NCBI GenBank assembly: GCA_964496505.1
Contig: CAZBZV010000001.1
Coordinates: 62,001-126,000, forward strand
DNA from: JAABVY01 sp964496505
GTDB lineage: Bacteria; Zixibacteria; MSB-5A5; JAABVY01
DNA length: 64,000 nucleotides
Direction: 5' to 3'
Made by a program: the position numbers and the translations under genes. The notes under the pieces are model-generated. The model ran no database searches. It saw nothing but the letters and a program-made list of their open reading frames with translations, and was not told the DNA's origin. This document shows, piece after piece, positions 43,534 through 51,644 of the stretch (position 1 is its first letter; each line of letters opens with the position of its first letter).

Positions 43534-44340
43534 CTACACTTCCTCGTTCCCGGTCAACTGCTTATAAACCGCCTCGGCTTCGCGGCGGACTATGAAGGCC
43601 GAGTCCCAGACAAAATCGCCGGATTTGCCCAGAATTTCCACCAGCGAGGTCTGAAGATCGTGCCTCTGCTCATCTGTCAGAAAATCGTTCTGCGAAAGCT
43701 TACCGAGTGAGCGTATGGCCTTGGAGCGTACACCTGAGTACTCATCCTTGGTCTTGGGCAGAAGCTTGGCGAAAATCTCATTGCGCTGATCCTCGGGCAC
43801 TTTATCCGGCCCGATCGACTCGCCGATTTTGCCCAGAGACCTCGCCGCGGAGTCGCGTACCTCACGATCCGGGTCATCCAAAGCGGTCAGCATCAGGGGG
43901 ATAGCTTCGGAAATCCGAGGATCGCTGATTTTGCCAAGAGCATATAGTATAAATGCTTTCTCTGCGGGATGCCGTGAATGCTGATAGGCTTCCATCAACG
44001 GCTCCACACCGGCCGAACCCATCTTACCCAAAACGACTGCCAGATTAAACTCAACCTTAAAATCCGAATCGGCCAGCATCTCCAGAAGATAGGGGATACA
44101 TAACTGCCCCTGTGATACCAGCACCTTGACCGCCTCATTGACCACACCCTGATATTGCGGGCTTTCATAGGTGTCGTAGGCGAATACCGAGGCGACAGCC
44201 TGCAGCGCCTGGCGATAATCCTCTCCCTCGAGGCCGGGAATATTTTCCTTGAACCAATCCAGACCCATGGAAATACGTTCGGGATCGTCGGATGAGATTA
44301 ATTTTAATGCATTAACGAGACTGTGTCTTCTTATAGCCAA
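43534..44340 (-). CDS. HEAT-repeat protein
   Basis: A 268-residue all-helical protein made of HEAT/PBS-lyase-type repeats of ~32 residues: FNLAVVLGKMGSAGVEPLMEA, FILYALGKISDPRI, VRDSAARSLGKIGES and VRSKAIRSLGKLS are successive units. It has no signal peptide and probably serves as a protein-binding scaffold. The start is a TTG supported by AGGAGG 6 bases upstream. It is first in an operon with the SpoIIM-like and DinB-like genes. Confidence 0.88.
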   Translation of the reverse strand: MAIRRHSLVNALKLISSDDPERISMGLDWFKENIPGLEGEDYRQALQAVASVFAYDTYESPQYQGVVNEAVKVLVSQGQLCIPYLLEMLADSDFKVEFNLAVVLGKMGSAGVEPLMEAYQHSRHPAEKAFILYALGKISDPRISEAIPLMLTALDDPDREVRDSAARSLGKIGESIGPDKVPEDQRNEIFAKLLPKTKDEYSGVRSKAIRSLGKLSQNDFLTDEQRHDLQTSLVEILGKSGDFVWDSAFIVRREAEAVYKQLTGNEEV

Positions 44341-44432
44341 TTTTATTCCTCCTGATCCATAAGAGTTTAACAGGTTTCGAGACAGGATTTAGGAAATAAA
44401 CTATTTATTATGGATTATGTCAACCTGATTGA

Positions 44433-45827
44433 TTAACGCTGTTTTTTATAGCCCTTATATTCGGTGAAATAGTCTTTCGAGAGTTTGCGAATCAGGGGAA
44501 GAAGCAGTAGAAGCGCAATCAGGTTCGGGAGCGCCATCAAGGCGTTGCCGATATCGCACAGGTTCCAGACCAGCTTGATCTTAATCGAAGCTCCCAGCGG
44601 TATGAATAACAGGAATATCCAGCGGTAGATAAAGCGTTTCTCACGACCAAACATATATTCGAATCCCTTTTCGCCGTAGTACGACCAGCTTATCAGGGTG
44701 GAGAAGGCGAAGAATGCCAGCCCGATCGAAACGATCACATGCCCCCAGTGCGGTATGAACGAGTTGAAAGCATAGGAGGTCAGCTCCGGTCCCTGCACGA
44801 TAGTCCAGTCCTTGGTCATGATGATAATCAGCGCGGTCATGGAGCAGATTATGATCGTATCGATAAACGGCCCCAGCATTGCCACCAGGCCCTCGCGTAC
44901 CGGCTTGTCGGTCTTGGCCGCGGCATGAGCCATAGGCGCGGTGCCCAGTCCGGATTCGTTGGAGAAAATCCCGCGCGCCACGCCGTGACGAAGCGCGATC
45001 ATAAATGCCGAACCGGCCATTCCGCCGGTGACAGCGTCGGGATTGAAGGCCGACTTTATGATCAGGTTGAAGGCCGCCCCGGCCATATCGAGATGCGAGA
45101 ATATTATATAAAGCGAACCGATGACATAGAAGATCGACATCACCGGCACGATCTTAGAGGCCACCTGCCCGATGCGTTTGATTCCACCGATGATAACCAT
45201 TCCAATCAAAGCCGCCAGCATAAGGCCCACAATCAGCTTGAACCAGAAATCGGAGGCATCGGCAAGGTTGCCGTAGGCCAGGCCCGAAAGCGCATTGGCG
45301 ACCGAATTTGCCTGCGCCATGTTGCCGATTCCAAAGGCTGCGATGGCTGTGAACAGCGAGAAGAAGATTGCAAGGAATTTGAACTTGGGGCCCAGGCCCA
45401 TCTCGATATAATACATCGGCCCGCCGCGCACATAGCCGTCGGGATCGATCTTACGGAATCTCTGCGCCAGAGTACATGATGTGAATTTTATGGCCATGCC
45501 AAAAAGCGCGGTCAGCCACATCCAGAATATCGCCCCCGGACCGCCCCAGTAAATCGCCTCGGCTACGCCCACGATATTTCCGGTGCCGATAGTAGCAGAA
45601 AGAGCCGCCGACAGCGCCTGGAAATGTGTGATGGCGCCCTCATGTTCGGGCTTATCGTATTTGCCGGAGATCAGTTCCACGCCATGTTTGAAGCCCCGGA
45701 ACTGCACGAATTTGAGGGTGATGGAGATTATCAGCCCGACGCCCAGGAGAGTGAAGGCCAACGGCGCCGACCATAGAAATCCCGAGATGCTGCCGGTCCA
45801 GTCGGTTAAAGATTCCACAAATCCCAT
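44433..45827 (-). CDS. Alanine/glycine:cation symporter (AGCS family)
   Basis: A 464-residue inner-membrane transporter with 10-11 helices that imports alanine or glycine with sodium. Diagnostic motifs are SATIGTGNIVGVAEAIYWGG, YVRGGPMYYIE, GIGNMAQANSVA and SNESGLGTAPMAHAAAKTD. The length and motif order match AgcS/AlsT. There is no recognisable Shine-Dalgarno sequence; the upstream bases are simply AT-rich, which is normal in several FCB lineages. It is monocistronic. Confidence 0.95.
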   Translation of the reverse strand: MGFVESLTDWTGSISGFLWSAPLAFTLLGVGLIISITLKFVQFRGFKHGVELISGKYDKPEHEGAITHFQALSAALSATIGTGNIVGVAEAIYWGGPGAIFWMWLTALFGMAIKFTSCTLAQRFRKIDPDGYVRGGPMYYIEMGLGPKFKFLAIFFSLFTAIAAFGIGNMAQANSVANALSGLAYGNLADASDFWFKLIVGLMLAALIGMVIIGGIKRIGQVASKIVPVMSIFYVIGSLYIIFSHLDMAGAAFNLIIKSAFNPDAVTGGMAGSAFMIALRHGVARGIFSNESGLGTAPMAHAAAKTDKPVREGLVAMLGPFIDTIIICSMTALIIIMTKDWTIVQGPELTSYAFNSFIPHWGHVIVSIGLAFFAFSTLISWSYYGEKGFEYMFGREKRFIYRWIFLLFIPLGASIKIKLVWNLCDIGNALMALPNLIALLLLLPLIRKLSKDYFTEYKGYKKQR

Positions 45828-46231
45828 GATAAATTTTTATAATCAGTTTTTGGAATTCTGTCAATGATAATTTCTGGGCGCCCCATCTATGAGAACGTTT
45901 TGATAAGGCCAGCAATATAGAAATAAGAACCGATACGCGTCATTCCGAGGGAATCTGCGCGGTTGCCTCGAGAATAGTCGCGGAGATTGCCACATCGCTT
46001 CGCTCCTCGCGATGACGAATATCGATGTGCTCAGGGTTTATCAATAAGCCCTAAAGGGGGTGTTGATAAAGTCTGTGGTAAAATCTTTTATCTTTATTTT
46101 CATCTCCAAAATAATTATAATCAAATGGTTCGTGCCGGGCTTATCTCCTGTTGCGCCCGGATGACGTTGAGCATGAGGACGTAATCAACGCACAAAATCT
46201 CAAACGAAAAACAAGACTGACAGGGGGAGAG
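45828..46231. other. 404-base intergenic region with repeat remnants
   Basis: It holds a full family B repeat and a GCTTGTTGA-like fragment (46040-46080, AATAAGCCC ... GTTGATAAAGTC) that recurs near 50070 and 60090. No gene is supported until the ribosome-binding site at 46219. Confidence 0.5.
45938..46018. repeat. Family B palindromic repeat, copy 1 (full)
   Basis: Left arm CGTCATTCCGAGGGAATCTG, right part GGAGATTGCCACATCGCTTC ending CCTCGCGATGACG; the ends are imperfect inverted repeats. The same right half recurs four times at 49321-49560. Confidence 0.85.
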
Positions 46232-46585
46232 ATGTCGGGAAGTATAGATTCACGAGAGTATGCAAATTATATGCAGTTCACTCTTTCGGGCGATCAGAGC
46301 CTGGATTTTGCGGTGCGGGCATGGAAACGCGTTGGGGAGGATACCGAACGCAAGGGCCTTAAAAGGGCGCTGGTTATTTCGAAGACCAATGGGCGGTTGT
46401 CGTCGGGGGATATGAACCAGCTCGGCTCACGGGTCTCACAGTATCTGCGCGGGTTCAAAATTGCGCTGGTGGGTGAGGAGTCGGGCGGACGTCATCTGGC
46501 CGAGGCGTTGAGCCGTCAGTCCGGATGCGATGCCCGCGAATTCCGCAGCCCCCACCAGGCCGAGGACTGGCTGGAACGAGGGTAA
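46232..46585 (+). CDS. Small STAS/SpoIIAA-like protein
   Basis: A 117-residue soluble protein with alternating strands and helices: MQFTLSGDQSLDFAVRAWKR, KRALVISKTNGRLSSGD, FKIALVGEESGG and a closing FRSPHQAEDWL, which resembles the SpoIIAA-like/STAS-SEC14 fold ending. The function is unassigned; a role in partner switching or lipid binding is possible. The start is chosen for GGGGGAGAG directly upstream; an in-frame ATG at 46151 lies in repeat-derived sequence. It stands alone between repeats and the AT-rich pair. Confidence 0.6.
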   Translation: MSGSIDSREYANYMQFTLSGDQSLDFAVRAWKRVGEDTERKGLKRALVISKTNGRLSSGDMNQLGSRVSQYLRGFKIALVGEESGGRHLAEALSRQSGCDAREFRSPHQAEDWLERG

Positions 46586-46713
46586 GTTAATATCTGAATC
46601 TCATCTTTGGTGGCCCATGCTTCAGCATGGTTAAAAATAATTAAATGTTTGGCAAGACACCCCAAATTGTAGGTAAACGGCTAAAATATAAAAAACTTAC
46701 AAACTTAATAATA

Positions 46714-48069
46714 TCAATTAAATATTCTCCCAAAGTAAAAAATTATTCCGAACACCATTAGAAGAACACATAAAATGGACTGAAAGCCTGCTAGACTTCT
46801 GATTGGGCCAAAAGTATGATATTCCCTTTTTCGCGGAAGCAGTTTTTGTATCCATTTGCCAATATCAACTTCTCGAAAGCTCAGGTTAAATGTATTTAGT
46901 AGACTAAATACAATAGCATTTTTCCAGAGAATTAATTCCCACTTTAAAAGGCTAATTTTTTCTCCCTGTCTTTGTGCACTGCTATAGGATTTTGCCAAAA
47001 AATCATCTGATATTTTGCCATCTGTGTTAAAAAAGATAATTTTAAATTTTCCGCATTTATTGAAATGGAAAAAAATATAGTAAAGTGGTGTACATATAAG
47101 ATAAATGAATAAAACAATTTGAAATGGCCGAGATAAATTTGCACCATATTCAAATGGCAGATCTAGAAAAACTCTACCAAAAATATTTTGATGACTACGT
47201 TGCAGTGCACAGGTTATTTCTCTTTCTATTTGCCGATAGCCATTTTTGGCAAAAGCATCTTTCAAAGCGACTAACTTAGAGGGATCAGTATCATATCTTA
47301 GAGACTTAAGACCTTTCGCTCTAGACATTTCTTGAATTATGGGAAGAGAATCTGCTTCAAATAAAAGTCCCGTTATCATAGACTTTTGAAAATAGCTATT
47401 CCGAATATTTGTGTTTTTCATGTTTGCATTTCGCAAGCTTGTAATTCTCTTCTCAACATTTGTTATAGAGTCTCCATAAACCTTTTTATTCCAGCCAAAA
47501 ATCTTATAGTACTCACTCATATCAGAAAATAGTGTTTCTGAACAATTTGAATTACTCATGTCAGAATTATCCAAAATGGAATTAACAAATGCAGCCCTAA
47601 AAAGAGTGGCCGAAGTAAGATCGCAATATGATAAATCTGAATTCACAAATACAGATAGACGGAAACTCGCGTGGTTCATTATTGCATCATTAAAGCTGCA
47701 ATTTACAAAGATGCTTTGATCCAATTTTGAAGATGAAAGATCGGCATTTGAAAAATCGCAATTATAAAATCTAGCTCCGCGACAATCAATTGATCTAAGA
47801 TTTGCATTAGAAAAGTCTCCATCCGAATAAATTAGGTCGAAAAAATACCCTTCTTCTAATTCTAACCTTTTGCCAAATTCCGAATTTGAGTTTAGCCATG
47901 TCTCATGGAGGATAAATAGACTGTCTAATTCATGCAAATGTCTACTAACGGAATCAGATTCACCTTTATATCTCCAGCGGTTAACAAATTTTGATGGTTC
48001 TGAACCCTCAGCCATACAAATTTGGAATAATTGGATTAGCAGAAATATCGATATAACTCTTGATTTCAT
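46714..48069 (-). CDS. Pentapeptide-repeat protein with C-terminal membrane domain
   Basis: A 451-residue protein. A signal peptide-like N-terminus (FLLIQLFQICMAEG) leads to a pentapeptide-repeat solenoid at ~residues 75-185, with A(D/N)LXX units such as NADLSS, NANLRS and SYCDLTSATLF. At ~residues 310-330 and 430-448 lie hydrophobic helices. The base composition is clearly more AT-rich than in neighbouring genes, with many ATA and AAA codons, which suggests recent acquisition. No Shine-Dalgarno sequence is seen. It lies 110 bases downstream of the TPR gene on the same strand. Similar membrane pentapeptide proteins occur beside immunity or defence genes, but no such function is proven here. 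Confidence 0.75.
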   Translation of the reverse strand: MKSRVISIFLLIQLFQICMAEGSEPSKFVNRWRYKGESDSVSRHLHELDSLFILHETWLNSNSEFGKRLELEEGYFFDLIYSDGDFSNANLRSIDCRGARFYNCDFSNADLSSSKLDQSIFVNCSFNDAIMNHASFRLSVFVNSDLSYCDLTSATLFRAAFVNSILDNSDMSNSNCSETLFSDMSEYYKIFGWNKKVYGDSITNVEKRITSLRNANMKNTNIRNSYFQKSMITGLLFEADSLPIIQEMSRAKGLKSLRYDTDPSKLVALKDAFAKNGYRQIEREITCALQRSHQNIFGRVFLDLPFEYGANLSRPFQIVLFIYLICTPLYYIFFHFNKCGKFKIIFFNTDGKISDDFLAKSYSSAQRQGEKISLLKWELILWKNAIVFSLLNTFNLSFREVDIGKWIQKLLPRKREYHTFGPIRSLAGFQSILCVLLMVFGIIFYFGRIFN

Positions 48070-48179
48070 ATTTTGCTTGGACTTCCAGTTTAGCCCTGAT
48101 GTCCATTCATTATTATTTGTGGGATTTTGGTCTAATTGCTGATTAATTCTTTTTAAAACTGTTCCAGCGAAAATTTATA

Positions 48180-49124
48180 CTATTTATTTCCTCTTAACCT
48201 ATTCAATGCTTGTTCAGCATCTGCTTTCCAATGTTCCAGATCATGCGGCTTTGGATCTGGACATGAATTAAAAATCTCTATTGCTTCCGACCTGTACTCA
48301 GTTGCTTTGTCCGTATTTCCCAATTTTTCTTCGAATTCACCCATAAAACTCCGAGCCTTGCCCTTGCTCATAATCCAATATGGATTCCCAGCAATACTAT
48401 CATCATTATTAAGCATATTATAAGCTACTTCAAGATTTTTTATTGCTACTCTGATTGATTTATCACCACCAAGCTTTCCCTGGGCAATACCTAGGTTCAA
48501 ATACTGATTATAATGTTGCTTGTCCTTTTCAGTTGCATAGGTTGAATAAAATATTGATTTAAAAAGCCGCTCTTCATCACTGAATCCCCATTCTGATTTG
48601 TCTATTCCCATTTCATCGAGAGAAAAATAAATATAACCCAACGCCATCGCAGCTCCCCAATTTTCGCAATCATAATTCAAGGCTCTTTTATAGCTCTCAA
48701 TTGCCTCCATGATCTTGCCTTGTTTGTAAAGGGTTTTGGCAGATTCTATTTGTTCCGCAGATTTTTCTGAGGCACTGACATGGATATTTTCCTGCCCGGC
48801 TGGAATTGTGGTATAAACTTTCACGTCCTGAACATTTTTAATTCCGATATTAATAATGGTTTCCCTTAATCTTTCTATGGATGAATTGATCTCTTTTAAT
48901 TGAATACTAAACAATTTCCCCACGCTTACACCTTTTGCAAAAGGAACCATCATCAATCCGATCAACACAAGTAACAAAACAATTGTAAAGTAGGTCGCGA
49001 TAGGAGGATTAATCACAAAGTTGAAATAGCAAATCGATAAAACCATTAAAATACACGAAAATATCCATAAAAATAAAAATAGAGTACTGCCTATTTCAAA
49101 GGTTTCCTTACTATCTTTGCCCAT
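48180..49124 (-). CDS. Membrane-anchored TPR protein
   Basis: A 314-residue protein. Two N-terminal hydrophobic helices (residues ~14-35 and ~45-62) are followed by a coiled-coil stretch (IQLKEINSSIERLRETI), then tetratricopeptide repeats from ~residue 125 (AKTLYKQGKIMEAIESYKRA, CENWGAAMALGYIYFSL and later units) to the C-terminus. It is probably an inner-membrane scaffold with a cytoplasmic solenoid. AAGGAAT precedes the ATG. AT-rich like the pentapeptide gene and on the same strand, so the two are likely a pair. The specific function is unknown. Confidence 0.75.
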   Translation of the reverse strand: MGKDSKETFEIGSTLFLFLWIFSCILMVLSICYFNFVINPPIATYFTIVLLLVLIGLMMVPFAKGVSVGKLFSIQLKEINSSIERLRETIINIGIKNVQDVKVYTTIPAGQENIHVSASEKSAEQIESAKTLYKQGKIMEAIESYKRALNYDCENWGAAMALGYIYFSLDEMGIDKSEWGFSDEERLFKSIFYSTYATEKDKQHYNQYLNLGIAQGKLGGDKSIRVAIKNLEVAYNMLNNDDSIAGNPYWIMSKGKARSFMGEFEEKLGNTDKATEYRSEAIEIFNSCPDPKPHDLEHWKADAEQALNRLRGNK

Positions 49125-49320
49125 TTTCTATTCCTTTTCAGGATGGCTGCCTTATCAGGCCTCCTGAGTTTTTCACTTCTTCATATTAATTTACCTGCAG
49201 CACTAGCCGATTTCCCGACGCCCGGCGTCTACCAGTGTCAGTTCATAACATAATTATGCTGGTGTGGGAAGTCAATTATTATTTTGGGTTTTTTGGTGGA
49301 AGGTTTGCCGTATGAAGGTA

Positions 49321-49560
49321 GGCGGAGATTGCCACGTCGCTCAAGCCAAAGGCTCTTGCTCCTCGCAATGACGACTTTCCGGGTGCGGAGATTGCCACGT
49401 CGCTTCGCTCCTCGCAATGACGACAGTCGCGGGGCACGGGGACGTACCCCGCGCACAACACATCGGCCGGACGGCCTCGTTCCTCGCAATGACGGTATTA
49501 CGAACGCGGAGATTGCCACGTCGTCCTCGACCCATGGTCGGGACTCCTCGCAATGACGAC
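49321..49560. repeat. Tandem cluster of family B palindromic repeats (four copies)
   Basis: Copies at 49321-49375, 49384-49424, ~49441-49494 (diverged) and 49505-49560 share GGAGATTGCCACGTCG and CTCCTCGCAATGACG. Spacing is irregular (about 10-60 bases), and the copies differ by internal insertions. Confidence 0.85.
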
Positions 49561-49605
49561 AGTCGCGGCGCACGAGGATGCACGCAGTCGAAGCCGGAAA
49601 GGATC

Positions 49606-49662
49606 GTTTATGAATCGGTAAAGATTCTTCGCTCACTGCGTTCGCTCAGAATGACAGGTGAT
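49606..49662. repeat. Family A palindromic repeat, copy 3 (right half)
   Basis: Contains AAAGATTCTTCGCTCACTGC and ends CGCTCAGAATGACAG; the left arm is missing. Confidence 0.75.
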
Positions 49663-49740
49663 AGTTAACCCGCAGGATGTTGAATATATTTTCAGGTGAA
49701 GTGTAGTACAGATAGAAGCGCAAATGATGGGAGGATGGCG

Positions 49741-50019
49741 ATGGAAGTTACGATATTTTTCCTGGTCTTTGCGGGGGTGTTCATTTTTACTAACCTGTAC
49801 CTGAGCCTCAGGATCGTACATGATCTCAAAAAGCGCGGTTATGATGCCAGCTATTTCTGGATGCGTGTAATGATTATAAAGTATGCGCGTCAGTACAAGA
49901 AAGCCACGATCAGGGAAACCGGAGAACCGGGGCCGTTCTATCGTCCCTGGCTTATCACCATCAACGGCGCGCTTTTGTTTGCAATTCTGGCGGGTTTGAA
50001 TGCTCTGCTGATGCGTTAG
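49741..50019 (+). CDS. Small two-helix membrane protein
   Basis: A 92-residue protein with an N-terminal hydrophobic helix (VTIFFLVFAGVFIFTNLYLS) and a second at the C-terminus (GALLFAILAGLNALL), joined by a basic, tyrosine-rich loop (IIKYARQYKKATIRETGEPG). The start is the ATG 6 bases after GGGAGG; an ATG at 49735 directly follows that site and is less likely. The family is not recognised. It is flanked by repeat fragments on both sides. Confidence 0.6.
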   Translation: MEVTIFFLVFAGVFIFTNLYLSLRIVHDLKKRGYDASYFWMRVMIIKYARQYKKATIRETGEPGPFYRPWLITINGALLFAILAGLNALLMR

Positions 50020-50031
50020 GGGATTGCTTAT

Positions 50032-50066
50032 TTCGTTAAAGATTCTTCGCTGCACTCAGAATGACA
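50032..50066. repeat. Family A palindromic repeat, copy 4 (right half, shortened)
   Basis: TTTCGTTAAAGATTCTTCGC followed by CACTCAGAATGACA; the left arm and part of the stem are missing. Confidence 0.7.
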
Positions 50067-50269
50067 TCTTGTGGCCACTGACTTTTTCAACAAGCCTTGA
50101 AGATTGGGGCACCCGCAATAACTCCACCAGGCATAAACTCTAAGGTGTTTGTGTATATATTCTAAGAGGGGGGATGTTAAATCACAGTGAATAAAGAATC
50201 CATAATTCTATGACAGACCGTGCCTTATAGAATATATATCATACCGGATGGAAATAGTTTATATAATGC

Positions 50270-50299
50270 TTGACATAGGGACTAAATATATATTTATTA
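50270..50299 (+). promoter_or_regulatory. Possible promoter for an intergenic RNA
   Basis: TTGACA at 50270-50275 followed after 15-18 bases by TATTTA/TTATTA. The -10 is not well defined. Confidence 0.35.
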
Positions 50300-50446
50300 G
50301 GACAGACAAATTCCGCACATACAATGGGGCGAATTGACTGTTTTGAATTATCGGGGCTATTATTATCGTAGTAAATATAAAATTCCTCACGATTTCCTAC
50401 CGTGTGGGTGTCCATAATGCGCTATTAAATTTAGCGTAACGTAGTG

Positions 50447-50480
50447 AAGCCTGCCATGACCTCCCTGGCAGGCTTGCTTT
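50447..50480 (+). terminator. Hairpin with plus-strand T run
   Basis: Stem AAGCCTGCCA / TGGCAGGCTT with a 9-base loop, then GCTTTTT on the plus strand. On the minus strand it directly follows the glycosyltransferase stop but has no T run, so it fits a plus-strand transcript better. Confidence 0.6.
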
Positions 50481-51512
50481 TTATGTCAGATCGTTAAGGA
50501 TTTCCCTGTATCGCGGGATTATCTTCTCGCGGCTGTAGATCTTTGCAGATTCAGCAATTTTATTGCGGTCCACCGGCAGCATATCCAGATATTTCCGGAT
50601 AGCCTTCTTTATCTCATTTCCCGATGGATCATGCGGGAAATTGATCCCGCCGGTTTGTTCCACGATCTCTACCATACCGCCGTCATGGGTTGCAAGTGTG
50701 AAGCATCCGCATGCCGCGCCCTCGGGAAGTGTGAGGCCGAAACCCTCGCCGACCGAGGGCAGGATCACCGCGCCGGCTTTTTTGTATTCTTCGGCCAGGG
50801 CTTTCTGGTCAAGAGGCGGAAGTATCTCGACATTTTCAACATCTTTCGCTGTCAGCTCCAGGTGTTCCTTAAGAAGGCCGCTGCCAAAGATCTTCACATT
50901 GATTTCGGGAATTTCAGATGCGGCTTTTATCAGAAGGTCGATGTTTTTACGTTTAATGAATGCCGAGGGGCAGATCAGGTACTTATCATCTTTCTCCTCG
51001 CCCTGATAATTGAATATCTCCTGATTGTAGGGCATATTCAGGACAACCGAATTCTTGGTTGTAATCGAGGCCATATATTTCGAGACTACATTGACTATCC
51101 TGGCGGTCTTGAAGACACGGTTGGCCGCCGGCCTTAAGAGCGGAATATCGCGCAGCATAAAAGCGTCGGTGCCATGGCAGGTGACCATAAGCGGGCATCC
51201 GGTTTTACGTGCCAGACGCGAGGCAATCATACCCGGCGGAAGCCACCAGTGCGCCCAGATCAAATCATAATCGCCTTTTTTGAACTCCTCGTGGGCGGTT
51301 TTTGACGACTGCCTGAAGTAATTCCAGAGCTTAGACCATTTGAGAGGATTTTTATATAGCTTGTGCATAGTGCCGCCGAAGCGTATAGGACAGACATGGA
51401 AATCGAAATCACCTGAAAGATCATTAATCAAATTCTTTAGAAATATTCCCGCCATATCATTATCGTTTTGCGGGTAGTTATGTGTGAGAATGAAGATTTT
51501 CTTTTTGGCCAT
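50481..51512 (-). CDS. Glycosyltransferase family 4
   Basis: A 343-residue GT-B enzyme. The N-terminal domain has FILTHNYPQNDNDMAGIFLK and AHWWLPPGMIASRLAR with MVTCHGTDAFML; the donor domain has ICPSAFIKRKNIDLLIKAA, IFGSGLLKEHLE and LPSVGEGFGLTLPEGAACGC. It probably transfers a sugar to a lipid or surface glycan, and is separate from the main exopolysaccharide cluster. GGAGA lies 4 bases before the ATG. It is monocistronic. Confidence 0.9.
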   Translation of the reverse strand: MAKKKIFILTHNYPQNDNDMAGIFLKNLINDLSGDFDFHVCPIRFGGTMHKLYKNPLKWSKLWNYFRQSSKTAHEEFKKGDYDLIWAHWWLPPGMIASRLARKTGCPLMVTCHGTDAFMLRDIPLLRPAANRVFKTARIVNVVSKYMASITTKNSVVLNMPYNQEIFNYQGEEKDDKYLICPSAFIKRKNIDLLIKAASEIPEINVKIFGSGLLKEHLELTAKDVENVEILPPLDQKALAEEYKKAGAVILPSVGEGFGLTLPEGAACGCFTLATHDGGMVEIVEQTGGINFPHDPSGNEIKKAIRKYLDMLPVDRNKIAESAKIYSREKIIPRYREILNDLT

Positions 51513-51587
51513 ATTGTCTCCGGCTGTATATTCAATTGATAAGATTAAGAATATAGCGGCCGCAATTCAACAAATATTATAATTCTG

Positions 51588-51625
51588 TATAAAAATACCG
51601 GCTCAATTATAAATGAGCCGGTATT
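51588..51625 (-). terminator. Intrinsic terminator of the beta-helix/dockerin gene
   Basis: Stem AATACCGGCTCA / TGAGCCGGTATT; on the minus strand a T run follows. Confidence 0.88.
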
Positions 51626-51644
51626 GATTGTTTTATGCATCTGT

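Larger units (their letters stand above)
49125..49740. other. 616-base intergenic region dominated by repeats
   Basis: 49125-49320 shows nothing recognisable. 49321-49560 is a run of family B repeats and ~49606-49662 a family A half-copy. Open frames here translate to the familiar repeat-derived RHCEERSDVAIS-type peptide and are not genes. Confidence 0.7.
50020..50480. other. 461-base intergenic region; possible small RNA
   Basis: It starts with a family A half-repeat and a CAACAAGCCTTGA fragment, then runs AT-rich to a plus-strand promoter-like TTGACA at 50270 and ends in a hairpin with a T run at 50447-50480. No protein-coding frame of note was seen. Confidence 0.5.

Noticed and set aside
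49321..49560. Possible CRISPR array
   Set aside because: Copies diverge, spacing is irregular, the units are imperfect palindromes with internal insertions and there are no cas genes.
49238..49636. 132-codon minus-strand open frame, with plus-strand shadows, across 49284-49668
   Set aside because: It is made entirely of family B/A repeats; its translation is the recurring RHCEERSDVAIS-type artefact and it has no ribosome-binding site.
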